Source: Pseudomonas sp. A-RE-19 (lineage in GTDB: Bacteria > Pseudomonadota > Gammaproteobacteria > Pseudomonadales > Pseudomonadaceae). From it: a DNA stretch of 64,000 bases. The notes under the pieces were generated by a model, which saw only the letters and a list, made by a program, of their open reading frames with translations, was not told the DNA's origin and ran no database searches. A program made the position numbers and the translations under genes. The stretch covers positions 1 through 64,000 of the forward strand of contig NZ_JAHBDQ010000070.1 in assembly GCF_019956555.1 (NCBI RefSeq), in the 5' to 3' direction. Below, in pieces: positions 16,226 through 26,040 of the stretch (its first letter is position 1; each line of letters begins with the position of its first letter).

Positions 16226-16767
16226 GTGCTCAATCGAACCATTTCGCGCCATTGGCGCGACTGCTGCACTGGCTGATGGCGCTGATGATCATCGCGATGC
16301 TGTTTATTGGCGCGGGCATGGTGGCCTCAGTGTCCGAGCGACATGAGTGGCTGATCCACCTGCACAAACCTTTGGGCGTTGCGATTCTACTGTTGGTAGT
16401 CGTGCGTCTGGCCGTGCGTTTCTCGACCCGGCAACCACCGCTGCCGGCAGACCTGCCGGGGTGGCAAGTGCTCGCGGCGAAGGCCTCACATGTTTTGCTG
16501 TATGCCTTGATGCTGATTTTGCCGCTGCTGGGCTGGGCAATGATTTCGGCGGCCGGCGACCCGGTGATGCTCAGTAATTCGCTGCAGTTGCCGTCGATCC
16601 TGCCGGCCAATGCGCAGGTGTTTGCGTTCCTGCGCAAGGCGCATGGGTATTTGGCGTATCTGCTGTTTCTAACCGTGCTGCTGCACTTGGCGGCGGCGTT
16701 GTTTCACGGCTGGGTGCGTCGTGATGATGTGCTGAACAGCATGCTGCGAGGTAAGGATCGCGGCTGA
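16222..16767 (+). CDS. Cytochrome b561
   Basis: A 181-aa inner-membrane cytochrome b561 with four hydrophobic segments. Candidate haem histidines lie in the first (ARLLHWLMALM), second (LIHLHKPLGVAI), third (KASHVLLYALML) and fourth (LLHLAAALFHGW) segments. It is translationally coupled to the peroxidase gene and likely passes electrons from the quinone pool to it. Confidence 0.92.
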   Translation: MSAQSNHFAPLARLLHWLMALMIIAMLFIGAGMVASVSERHEWLIHLHKPLGVAILLLVVVRLAVRFSTRQPPLPADLPGWQVLAAKASHVLLYALMLILPLLGWAMISAAGDPVMLSNSLQLPSILPANAQVFAFLRKAHGYLAYLLFLTVLLHLAAALFHGWVRRDDVLNSMLRGKDRG

Positions 16768-16810
16768 TCCTAGCAGCCGCAGCTAAATACTGTGGATGTA
16801 CGCGGTCAAT

Positions 16811-16902
16811 GTAGGAGCTGCCGCAGGCTGCGATCTTTTGATCTTGGGGACACCTTCGATTTCTAAGATCAAAAGATCGCAGCCTGCGGCAGCTCCTACG
16901 CG
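16811..16902. repeat. Long hairpin repeat of the GTAGGAGCTGCC...GATCTTTTGATCTT family
   Basis: About 35-nt inverted arms (GTAGGAGCTGCCGCAGGCTG.. left, complement right) around a ~20-nt centre. It lies between the convergent cytochrome b561 and MFS genes and could end transcription from both sides. Confidence 0.88.
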
Positions 16903-18102
16903 TCAGCGTGAAGCTGCTTCCATAGGTTGGTCCTTTGTGGCCAACGTCATCCACCAATAAATCAACGCCACGGCATTGATCCCCGCTCCCAACAGGCACA
17001 CTCCAAGCCATCCGGCCCAGGCATACATCGTCGTCGAACCGATAGAGCCCAAGGCGCTGCCGATCGAATAGAACAGCATGTAGCCGGCGGTGAGTCGGCT
17101 CTGTGCTTCGGGGCGCACGCTGTAGATCATGCTCTGACTGGTAACGTGAACGGCTTGTAAGCCCAGATCCAGCGTGATCACTCCAAGCAGTAGGGCCCAC
17201 AGCGAGGATTGGGTGAGTGCGATGGGCAGCCATGAGGCGAGCATCAGCAATAACGACAGTCCGCTGGTCCATTGCCCCAGGCCGCGATCGGCCAGATGCC
17301 CGGCACGAGCGGCGGCCAGTGCGCCGGCAGCTCCGGCCAGTCCGAACAGTCCGATTTCGGTGTGGGAAAGTGAAAGCGGCGGGGTACTCAGCGGCAATAC
17401 CAAGGGTGTCCACAGAACCATGGCGCTGGCGAAGGTCAGCAGGGCGAGCATGGCCCGTTGACGCAATACAGGTTCTTCCTTGAACAACGTGAATACCGAG
17501 CCGATCAATGCACCGTAAGCGCTGTCCGGTCGAGAATCTTCATGCTTGGGCAGTACGCGAAACAACAGCAGTGCCATCACCAGGGTCAACCCGGCGGACA
17601 ACAGATAAATTGAACGCCAACCAGCCAGATCGGCCATGCCGCCCGCCACCGTTCGTGCCAACAGGATGCCGACGACAATGCCGCTGGTGATCACGCCCAC
17701 CACACGTCCACGTTGCGCCGGGATGGCCAGAGTCGCGGCGTAGGCCACCAGGACTTGCGTCACGACCGCCAATAACCCGGTCAGCGCCATGCCGAGCAAC
17801 AGCCAGGTGCTGCTCGGCGCTAATGCAATCATCAACAAGGCCAGCGCCGACAGCAGGGTTTGCAGGACGATCAGCCGGCGGCGATTGAGCAGATCCCCTA
17901 GCGGAACCAGCAACAACAGACCCACGCCATAACCAATCTGGGTAAGGGTGACAACGATACCGATGGTTGCCGGGTCCATGGCGAAGGCTTCTGCCATGGC
18001 GTCGAGTAGCGGTTGCGCGTAATACACATTGCCGACGGCCAGGCCGCAGGCGATGGCAAACAACAGCACCACTGTGCCGCTTAACGGGTGGTCAGGTTTC
18101 AT
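16903..18102 (-). CDS. Major facilitator superfamily transporter (DHA1-like)
   Basis: A 399-aa, ~12-segment MFS protein. ATG at 18102 follows GGAAG at good spacing; the frame also has a GTG one codon earlier. The first helix reads VLLFAIACGLAVGNVYYAQPLLDAMAEAF, and the loop 2-3 motif is LLVPLGDLLNRRRLIVLQ, the MFS motif A form (G-D-x-x-x-R-R). This group is mostly drug or small-molecule exporters. It is divergent from an HxlR regulator 96 bp away with two palindromes between, so it is probably repressed until a reactive or toxic compound appears. Confidence 0.9.
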   Translation of the reverse strand: MKPDHPLSGTVVLLFAIACGLAVGNVYYAQPLLDAMAEAFAMDPATIGIVVTLTQIGYGVGLLLLVPLGDLLNRRRLIVLQTLLSALALLMIALAPSSTWLLLGMALTGLLAVVTQVLVAYAATLAIPAQRGRVVGVITSGIVVGILLARTVAGGMADLAGWRSIYLLSAGLTLVMALLLFRVLPKHEDSRPDSAYGALIGSVFTLFKEEPVLRQRAMLALLTFASAMVLWTPLVLPLSTPPLSLSHTEIGLFGLAGAAGALAAARAGHLADRGLGQWTSGLSLLLMLASWLPIALTQSSLWALLLGVITLDLGLQAVHVTSQSMIYSVRPEAQSRLTAGYMLFYSIGSALGSIGSTTMYAWAGWLGVCLLGAGINAVALIYWWMTLATKDQPMEAASR

Positions 18103-18118
18103 CACAGACTTCCTTTTG

Positions 18119-18174
18119 TGGTTTCAAAACAAAACCAGTTGTACGGTAGGGAGTCTGGTTTTATATTGCAACCA
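18119..18174. promoter_or_regulatory. Two 19-bp inverted repeats, candidate HxlR operators
   Basis: TGGTTT-N7-AAACCA (18119-18137) and TGGTT-N9-AACCA (18156-18174), centres 37 bp apart, lie between the divergent MFS and hxlR-type genes. Confidence 0.55.
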
Positions 18175-18198
18175 CATTTGTTGCCGGTGGACGCGATC

Positions 18199-18645
18199 AT
18201 GGTTAAACGTACAAGCATGGAAGGTGCCGAGTGCCCGGTCGCCCGCTCACTGGATGCGATTGGTGATTGGTGGTCGTTATTGATCGTGCGCGATGCGTTC
18301 GATGGCCTGCGGCGATTCGGTGAGTTTCAGCGCAATCTGGGCATGGCCAAAAACATTCTCTCGGCCCGCCTGCGCACGTTGGTGGCTCACGGGATTTTCG
18401 ACCTTGTGCCAGCGTCGGACGGCAGCGCGTATCAGGAATACGTGCTTACGGAGAAGGGCGAGGGCCTGTTCCCATTGATCATCGGGTTGCGGCAGTGGGG
18501 CGAGGCGTTTTTCTATGAGGCGGGGGAGGCGCATTCGCGGGTTGTCGATCGTGAGAACGGTCGACCGGTGCGGCCGCTGGAGTTGCGTGCCGAAGATGGG
18601 CGTTTGTTGGGGCCGGAGGATTGTGTGCGGATTGCTGCCAAGTGA
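18199..18645 (+). CDS. HxlR-family transcriptional regulator
   Basis: A 148-aa winged-helix regulator from the ATG at 18199. The conserved N-terminus CPVARSLDAIGDWWSLLIVRDAFDGLRRFGEFQRNLGMAKNIL is diagnostic, including the N-terminal cysteine (C12) often used for redox or electrophile sensing in this family. The wing follows (LTEKGEGLFPLIIGLRQWGE). The C-terminal ~40 residues extend beyond the minimal ~110-aa HxlR fold. It likely controls the divergent MFS gene. Confidence 0.92.
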   Translation: MVKRTSMEGAECPVARSLDAIGDWWSLLIVRDAFDGLRRFGEFQRNLGMAKNILSARLRTLVAHGIFDLVPASDGSAYQEYVLTEKGEGLFPLIIGLRQWGEAFFYEAGEAHSRVVDRENGRPVRPLELRAEDGRLLGPEDCVRIAAK

Positions 18646-18649
18646 AACG

Positions 18650-18707
18650 TCAAAAGATCGCAGCCTTCGACAGGAGTTGGCGAAGCCTGCGATCTTTTGA
18701 TCTCAGG
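18650..18707. terminator. Compact hairpin of the GATCTTTTGATCT repeat family at a convergent junction
   Basis: AAAAGATCGCAGCCTTCG pairs with its near complement across an 11-nt loop. The plus-strand tail is TTTTGATCT. It lies between the hxlR-type and carboxypeptidase genes, so it could serve both. Confidence 0.6.
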
Positions 18708-18712
18708 GGCGA

Positions 18713-19864
18713 TCAGCGCAAGGTATCGACCATGTCGGCGATGGTCGTCAGTACGTCCTTGCCTAACTGCTTCGAGCGCTTGCCGGACCAGCCGGTGAGG
18801 GCATTCGGTGCGTCGTTGTTGTCCTTGAAAGGCATTTCCAGGGTCAGCGACAGGCAGTCGAACTTCTGACCGACGCTGTTGCAGGCCAGCGTCATGTTGG
18901 CTTTGCCAGGCTCGTCGCGGGTGTAGCCGTGTTTGGTCTGGAAGTCTTTGGTCTGGTGTTTCAGATGATCGCGAAAATGCGCTTCGAGTTTCTCGATACG
19001 GGGCGTATAGCCCGGGTTGCCTTCGCAACCGGCGGTGAACACGTAGGGGATTTCTTCATCGCCATGGATGTCGAGGAACAGGTCGACGCCATATTTTTCC
19101 ATTTGCTGCTGAACGAATAGCACTTCCGGGCTGATGTCCTGGCTGGCGCTCTGCCAGGCGCGGTTCAGGTCCTGGCCCATGGCGTTGGTGCGCAAATGAC
19201 CGTGGAAGGCGCCGTCCGGGTTCATGTTCGGCACCAGGTACAGGTCGGCGCTGGCCAGGAGCTTTTTCAGCACCGGATCGTCGTGTTTCTCCAGGCGCTC
19301 GATCACGCCTTCCATGAACCATTCGGCCATGTGTTCGCCGGGGTGTTGCTGGGCGATGATCCAGACCTTGCGCTGACCTTCGGCACCCGTACCTTTGCGC
19401 AACAGCTGAATGTCGCGACCTTCAACGCTTTTGCCGGTGGCCAGCAGTTCAGTGCCAGCTTTGGTCAGCGCCTGTTCGATCAGCCAGTCATGCCGACCAC
19501 GGCTGTAGGGCTCGAAATAGGCGAACCAGGCGTGGGTGGCGGTGGCTTCGAGGCTGAAACGCAGGCAGTCGCCTTCGAAGATGGTCGGCACCCGGAACCA
19601 GTTGACGTGGTCATAGGATGCCACCGCCTGATAGCCATCCCAGGCCTTGTTATACGAGGATTTGCTGGCGTTGTTCAGACGAAACCAATGATCTTGACCG
19701 ACGTGCAGACCGCTGGCCTTGAAATGGAACCACTGGAAGTGCTGGCTGCGGGTGTCTGGCTTGATCGCCAGCAGCGCTTGCAGAGGATTGCTGATGTCCA
19801 GCACTTCGATGTTGCCGCTGTCAAAGTTTGCGCTGATGTCGAAAGAAGATTTACCCACGGCCAT
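18713..19864 (-). CDS. M14-family cytosolic zinc carboxypeptidase (CCP/Nna1-like)
   Basis: A 383-aa protein with an N-terminal beta-sandwich (about 1-120) of the kind found in cytosolic carboxypeptidases, then an M14 catalytic domain. Zinc ligands are HPGE (H174, E177) and H267 in DIHGDEE; the catalytic glutamate is E343 in TLEMPF; substrate-carboxylate residues lie in DLNRAW (N234, R235). All are intact. No signal peptide is visible, so it acts in the cytosol. The family removes C-terminal residues, with eukaryotic members acting on glutamate tails. A P. aeruginosa homologue has been studied structurally, but the bacterial substrate is unknown to me. The start is ATG. Confidence 0.92.
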   Translation of the reverse strand: MAVGKSSFDISANFDSGNIEVLDISNPLQALLAIKPDTRSQHFQWFHFKASGLHVGQDHWFRLNNASKSSYNKAWDGYQAVASYDHVNWFRVPTIFEGDCLRFSLEATATHAWFAYFEPYSRGRHDWLIEQALTKAGTELLATGKSVEGRDIQLLRKGTGAEGQRKVWIIAQQHPGEHMAEWFMEGVIERLEKHDDPVLKKLLASADLYLVPNMNPDGAFHGHLRTNAMGQDLNRAWQSASQDISPEVLFVQQQMEKYGVDLFLDIHGDEEIPYVFTAGCEGNPGYTPRIEKLEAHFRDHLKHQTKDFQTKHGYTRDEPGKANMTLACNSVGQKFDCLSLTLEMPFKDNNDAPNALTGWSGKRSKQLGKDVLTTIADMVDTLR

Positions 19865-20144
19865 AGTCGGTTCCTGAATATGATTTTTATGGCTGCTACT
19901 TTACACGCAAGGGAGGGAGAAACCGGGGGAAATTGCGGGGGGATAAAAAGGGGGGGCGTCCTCCTTGACGCCGATGCAGCTTAGAGACTGCACGAGTGAT
20001 TCTCAAGTGCTATTTTCGTTAGTTTGGCCCAATGCTGCCGGGCCTCTCTGGCCAGCAGATATTCTTTTGATATCATCCGCGTCAATCGAATTCGCAGCGC
20101 CTGCAGACTTCATTAGCCTGAAGCTCAAAGCCAGATTAACGGGC

Positions 20145-20256
20145 AAAAAAAGACCCGGCAAAAAGCCGGGTCAAAAACCGTGATTAGCCTGATGAGGAGA
20201 TAGTCCAGGAAACCGACCTAAGGTCCCTGGTCCATCGACTGATCTCGCGACCAGAT
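20145..20256 (-). ncRNA. prrF: PrrF-type iron-responsive small RNA
   Basis: Read on the minus strand, ~112 nt begin CTGGTCGCGAGATCAG, contain GGTCGGTTTCCTGGAC and TCTCCTCATCAGGCTAATCA, and end in a hairpin (GACCCGGC-5nt-GCCGGGTC, 20152-20172) with seven U. This matches my memory of PrrF1/PrrF2, which under iron limitation pair with mRNAs of iron-using proteins such as sodB. A Fur box sits immediately upstream. Only one copy is present here; outside P. aeruginosa the two prrF genes are usually apart. Confidence 0.9.
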
Positions 20257-20262
20257 GCATGC

Positions 20263-20281
20263 AATAATAATCATTATCATT
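20263..20281. promoter_or_regulatory. Fur box upstream of prrF
   Basis: AATAATAATCATTATCATT closely matches the 19-bp Fur consensus GATAATGATAATCATTATC. It overlaps the expected core promoter of the minus-strand sRNA, so Fe-Fur would repress it in iron-rich cells. Confidence 0.88.
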
Positions 20282-20347
20282 TACAAGTCAAATGTTTTTA
20301 TCTGCTCGATTGGGAAAGTCTTTTCTTTCCTCCTCCAGCGATTCACC

Positions 20348-20689
20348 TCACTCGGGCCGGACGCCTTCCAGGGATCGATCTACCATCGCCTTGGCCATGT
20401 CGATCATGTGCACCGTCGAAAACGCCAGATCCCGGTTTGTGCCCTGCAGATGGTTGGCTGATTCATGCGCGGTGGCGGCGGCACACCGCAACAGATCCGA
20501 AGCATGGACCAGCGCTTCTTCGCTGCTGATGCTACGGTTCACATCGAAGAAACGTTCTTCGCTGGCCTCTTCTGACACAGCTGGTTTCAAGTAATAGTCC
20601 AGCGCGCGCTGCGCGGCGGCAGAGCCTTTTGGCGAGGTGAGGGTGGTGTCGATTTGCATGTCGGGCAGGGAATTGCTGGGCAGGGTCAT
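20348..20689 (-). CDS. Small DUF6124-like protein of unknown function
   Basis: A 113-aa protein starting at ATG 20689 (MTLPSNSLPD), with GGAG about 12 nt before it. The open frame continues upstream into the promoter region and is not used. The sequence is largely helical, with a core ASDLLRCAAATAHESANHLQGTNRDLAFSTVHMIDMAKAMVDRSL that I recognise as a small Pseudomonas-restricted domain (DUF6124/DUF3077-like). No signal peptide or catalytic motif is visible. It is divergent from a PrtR-like repressor 129 bp away and lies next to the prrF locus. Function unknown. Confidence 0.75.
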   Translation of the reverse strand: MTLPSNSLPDMQIDTTLTSPKGSAAAQRALDYYLKPAVSEEASEERFFDVNRSISSEEALVHASDLLRCAAATAHESANHLQGTNRDLAFSTVHMIDMAKAMVDRSLEGVRPE

Positions 20690-20735
20690 GACGATGGCAA
20701 GCTCCGTAATAGATTCAGATCCGTGAGCCCAGCTT

Positions 20736-20745
20736 AGTACGTACT
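20736..20745. promoter_or_regulatory. Palindrome AGTACGTACT in a divergent promoter region
   Basis: A perfect 10-bp palindrome between the DUF6124-like gene and the PrtR-like repressor gene, next to AT-rich promoter-like DNA (20745-20785) with an imperfect GTATTT/AAATAC pair. Candidate operator for the repressor. Confidence 0.4.
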
Positions 20746-20818
20746 GTATTTGTTTCTTGAATTTAAATACTACAATTTGTGTTTTGATGGTCGGAGTACC
20801 CCACGTATCGTGCCGCAC

Positions 20819-21484
20819 ATGGATAAATGGATTGAATTGGTCAAGGCCAAAATGAGTGAACTCAAAGTCACTCAAGAGATACTCGCCGAGCGCATCGGAA
20901 TGTCCCAGGGCGGCGTCGGCCATTGGCTGAATAAACGTCGTCAACCCGGCATCCAAGAGATGAACCGTGTCTTGCAGGCGCTGGGGATGGACTATCTGGA
21001 AGTCGCGATGGTGATCAGGGAACCGCAGACCTCACGGGAAGAGGAAGTCTCTCTGACGCAAAAGTACAACCCGTACTTTCGCTACCCCGTCAGTGACTGG
21101 CGAGAAACGGGGGAGGTGCGCGATGGAGAGCTATCGACCTACGGCGCTTCATCGGCTGCCGGCAAGCCGCGTTTCGAACTGTCCGATTACCACGCACAGG
21201 GCGCGGCGTTCTGGCTGGTGGTGGCTGGCGATGCGATGACCGCACCCACAGGTGTGAGCATTGCCGAGGACATGCTGATTCTGGTGGATCCGGCCATCGT
21301 GCCAGAGCCCGGTAAGCTGGTGATCGCCCAATGGCCCGGTAGCACCGAGGCGGTTTTTCGTAAACTGATCGAAGAGGGCGGGCAGCGTTACCTGGTCCCG
21401 CTCAATCCGACATATCCGAAAGCCCTTTACACCGAAGAATGCCGAATCATCGGCGTGGTGGTTCAGGCAACTGCCAAATTCTAA
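20819..21484 (+). CDS. PrtR/CI-like repressor (HTH plus S24 domain) lacking catalytic Ser and Lys
   Basis: A 221-aa protein from the ATG at 20819. The N-terminal XRE helix-turn-helix reads VTQEILAERIGMSQGGVGHWLNKRRQP (17-43). The C-terminal half is a LexA/CI S24 fold. A potential Ala-Gly cleavage bond is at 114-115 (SSAAGKP). At the active site the family motif GDSM appears as GDAM (Ala139), and the lysine position in the FKKL-like motif reads FRKL (Arg181). The DNA supports both (GCG, CGT). It is therefore predicted to bind DNA but not self-cleave in response to RecA. PrtR relatives control pyocin or prophage genes, but none lies nearby. It likely represses itself and/or the divergent DUF6124-like gene. 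Confidence 0.9.
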   Translation: MDKWIELVKAKMSELKVTQEILAERIGMSQGGVGHWLNKRRQPGIQEMNRVLQALGMDYLEVAMVIREPQTSREEEVSLTQKYNPYFRYPVSDWRETGEVRDGELSTYGASSAAGKPRFELSDYHAQGAAFWLVVAGDAMTAPTGVSIAEDMLILVDPAIVPEPGKLVIAQWPGSTEAVFRKLIEEGGQRYLVPLNPTYPKALYTEECRIIGVVVQATAKF

Positions 21485-21523
21485 TCAGATCGGTCCTCGC
21501 AACGCGTAGGACCGATCTTCATT

Positions 21524-23478
<1,955 letters not shown>

Positions 23479-23479
<1 letters not shown>

Positions 23480-24294
23480 CAACGCGGCTCCTTGAGGGTG
23501 GTTTCGGCTTGCCAGGCTGGCGAGCGTTTTTGCAGGAAAGCGCGCAATCCTTCCTGGCCTTCGGGGCTGACGCGGATTCGGGCGATGGCGTTCTCGGTGT
23601 AGCGCCGCAACGCCGGGGTCAGCGCGCCATGACCGACTTCACGCAGCAAATCCTTGCTGGCGCGCATGGCCGCCGGGCTGTTGAGCAGCAGGTTGTCGAT
23701 CCACTGATCGACTTTCTGCTCCAGTTCAACCGTCGGATAGCTCTCCGACAACAAGCCGATTTCCCGAGCCCGTTGCCCGCCGAAACGTTCGGCGGTCAAG
23801 GCATAGCGGCGTGCCGCGCGTTCACCGATGGCTTGCACCACGAACGGGCTGATGACCGCTGGCGCCAGGCCGATGCGTACTTCCGACAGGCAGAACTGCG
23901 CGTCGTCGGCACCGATGGCCATGTCACAGCAGCTGATCAGGCCTAGCGCGCCACCATAGGCCGCGCCTTGCACCACCGCCACGGTCGGGACTTTCAGTTT
24001 GGCGAGGTTGTACATCAATTCCGCCAGTTCCCGGGCGTCGTCGAGGTTGGTGTGGTAATCGAGTTCGGCCGATTGCTGCATCCAGGCCAGATCGGCACCG
24101 GCGCTAAAATGTTTGCCGCGCCCGCGGATCAACAGAAAGCGCAGGCTGGCATCGCTCGACACTTTGTCCAGAGCAAGGATCAGTTCGCGGATCATTTCGG
24201 CGTTGAAGGCGTTGTTCTTTTCTTCACGGCTGAGCCACAAGGTCGCAAAACCCCTTGGATCGCTCAGCAGTTCGAGGGTGTTGAAGTCGCTCAT
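23479..24294 (-). CDS. liuC: Methylglutaconyl-CoA / gamma-carboxygeranoyl-CoA hydratase
   Basis: A 271-aa crotonase-fold enzyme. The oxyanion-hole segments are HFSAGADLAWM and GAAYGGALGLISCCDMAIG. It hydrates 3-methylglutaconyl-CoA to HMG-CoA, the step between LiuBD and LiuE. The start is ATG 24294 (MSDFNTLEL); an ATG two codons upstream (24300) is possible. It overlaps liuD by one base, while a 126-bp gap with a REP pair separates it from liuB. Confidence 0.92.
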
Positions 24295-24321
24295 ATTCAT
24301 CCGTCTCCACAACTCTTTCTG

Positions 24322-24418
24322 GATAGGAGCGAGGCTTGCCCGCGAAAGCGGTTTGTCAGTCACATCTATATTGGATGTGCCGACGCCTTCGCGGGTAAGC
24401 CTCGCTCCTACAAGGTCG
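24322..24418. repeat. REP pair between liuB and liuC
   Basis: Inverted copies of TAGGAGCGAGGCTTGCCCGCGAA around a spacer with TCAGTCACATCTATATTGGA. It lies within the liu operon and could form an intra-operon hairpin. Confidence 0.88.
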
Positions 24419-24420
24419 GA

Positions 24421-26028
24421 TCACATCCGGAACACGCCGAAGCGGCTCGGTTCGATAGGCGCATTCAGCGACGCCGACAAGGCCAGGGCCAACACGTCGC
24501 GGGTTTGCGCCGGGTCGATGACTCCGTCGTCCCACAGCCGGGCGCTGGAGTAGTAGGGATGCCCCTGTTCTTCGTACTGATCGAGAATCGGTTGCTTGAT
24601 CTCGGCTTCCTGCTCGGCGCTGAAACCATGGCCACTGCGCTCGGCCTGCTCACGCTTGACCTGCACCAGCACGCCCGCCGCCTGTTCGGCCCCCATCACG
24701 CCGATCCGTGCGTTCGGCCACATCCACAGGAAGCGTGGATCGTACGCCCGACCGCACATGCCGTAGTTACCGGCACCGAAGCTGCCACCGATGATCACGG
24801 TGAATTTCGGCACTTTGGCGCAGGCCACGGCGGTGACCAGTTTCGCGCCGTGCTTGGCGATGCCGCCTGCTTCGTATTTCTGACCGACCATGAAACCGGT
24901 GATGTTTTGCAGAAACAGCAACGGAATGCCGCGCTGGCAGGCCAGTTCGATGAAGTGCGCGCCTTTCTGCGCGGCTTCGGCGAAGAGGATGCCGTTGTTG
25001 GCGAGGATCGCGATCGGATAACCGTGCAGGTGGGCAAACCCGCACACCAACGTCGTGCCGAACAATGCCTTGAACTCATCGAACACCGAGCCGTCCACCA
25101 GTCGCGAAATCACTTCGCGCACGTCGAACGGTTGCTTGGCATCTGCCGAGACCACGCCGTACAACTCGTCGCTGCTGTACAGCGGCGCGATTGGCGTGCG
25201 TTGTTGCAGTTCACCGAGCTTGCGCCAGTTGAGATTGGCAACGCTGCGTCGGGCCAATGCGAGGGCGTGTTCATCACTCTCGGCGTAGTGGTCGGCGACA
25301 CCGGAAATCTTGCAGTGCACATCGGCCCCACCGAGGTCTTCGGCGCTGACTACTTCACCCGTCGCGGCCTTCACCAGCGGTGGGCCGGCGAGGAAAATCG
25401 TTGCCTGCTGACGAACCATGATCGCTTCATCGGCCATCGCCGGTACGTAGGCGCCACCGGCGGTGCAGGAGCCCATGACCACCGCAATCTGCGGAATGCC
25501 CATGGCGCTCATGTTGGCCTGGTTGAAGAAGATCCGCCCGAAGTGTTCGCGGTCCGGGAACACTTCATCCTGACGCGGCAGGTTGGCGCCGCCGGAGTCC
25601 ACCAGGTAGATGCAGGGCAGGCGATTTTGCTGGGCGATGGTTTGCGCGCGCAGGTGTTTTTTCACCGTCAGCGGGTAATACGAGCCACCTTTCACGGTGG
25701 CATCGTTGGCGACGATCATGCATTCGACGCCTTCCACCCGGCCGATACCGGCAATCACGCCAGCGGCGGGAACGTCTTCGCCGTACACCGCGTAGGCGGC
25801 CAGTTGGCTGATCTCGAGAAACGGCGAGCCGGGATCGAGCAGACGATTGATCCGTTCACGGGGCAGCAGTTTGCCCCGCGAGGTGTGGCGTTCTTGAGCC
25901 TTCGGGCCACCACCTTGCTGCACTTGCGCGAGCAGGGTGTGCAGGGCGTCGACCTGTTTGAGCATCGCCGCGCTGTTGGCCGCGAACTCCGCTGAACGGG
26001 GGTTGAGCTGGGTATGCAGGATAGCCAT
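24421..26028 (-). CDS. liuB: Methylcrotonyl-CoA carboxylase carboxyltransferase (beta) subunit
   Basis: A 535-aa carboxyltransferase of the acyl-CoA carboxylase beta family. The N-terminal half includes RGKLLPRERINRLLDPGSPFLEI and VDSGGANLPRQDEVFPD; the C-terminal half has NNGILFAEAAQKGAHFIELACQR, LLFLQNITGFMVG and GGSFGAGNYGMCGRAYDPRF. These are the hallmarks of MCC beta rather than propionyl-CoA carboxylase. It starts 12 bp after liuA and is clearly co-transcribed. The start is ATG. Confidence 0.94.
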   Translation of the reverse strand: MAILHTQLNPRSAEFAANSAAMLKQVDALHTLLAQVQQGGGPKAQERHTSRGKLLPRERINRLLDPGSPFLEISQLAAYAVYGEDVPAAGVIAGIGRVEGVECMIVANDATVKGGSYYPLTVKKHLRAQTIAQQNRLPCIYLVDSGGANLPRQDEVFPDREHFGRIFFNQANMSAMGIPQIAVVMGSCTAGGAYVPAMADEAIMVRQQATIFLAGPPLVKAATGEVVSAEDLGGADVHCKISGVADHYAESDEHALALARRSVANLNWRKLGELQQRTPIAPLYSSDELYGVVSADAKQPFDVREVISRLVDGSVFDEFKALFGTTLVCGFAHLHGYPIAILANNGILFAEAAQKGAHFIELACQRGIPLLFLQNITGFMVGQKYEAGGIAKHGAKLVTAVACAKVPKFTVIIGGSFGAGNYGMCGRAYDPRFLWMWPNARIGVMGAEQAAGVLVQVKREQAERSGHGFSAEQEAEIKQPILDQYEEQGHPYYSSARLWDDGVIDPAQTRDVLALALSASLNAPIEPSRFGVFRM

Positions 26029-26040
26029 GGACAGCTCCGT

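Noticed and set aside
19965..20183. A 72-codon plus-strand frame opposite prrF
   Set aside because: It runs through the sRNA terminator stem, which explains its Lys/Gly-rich end; no start signal.
23968..25995. A 675-codon plus-strand open frame opposite liuB and liuC
   Set aside because: Antisense shadow of intact carboxylase and hydratase genes; His- and Gln-rich composition typical of such shadows.
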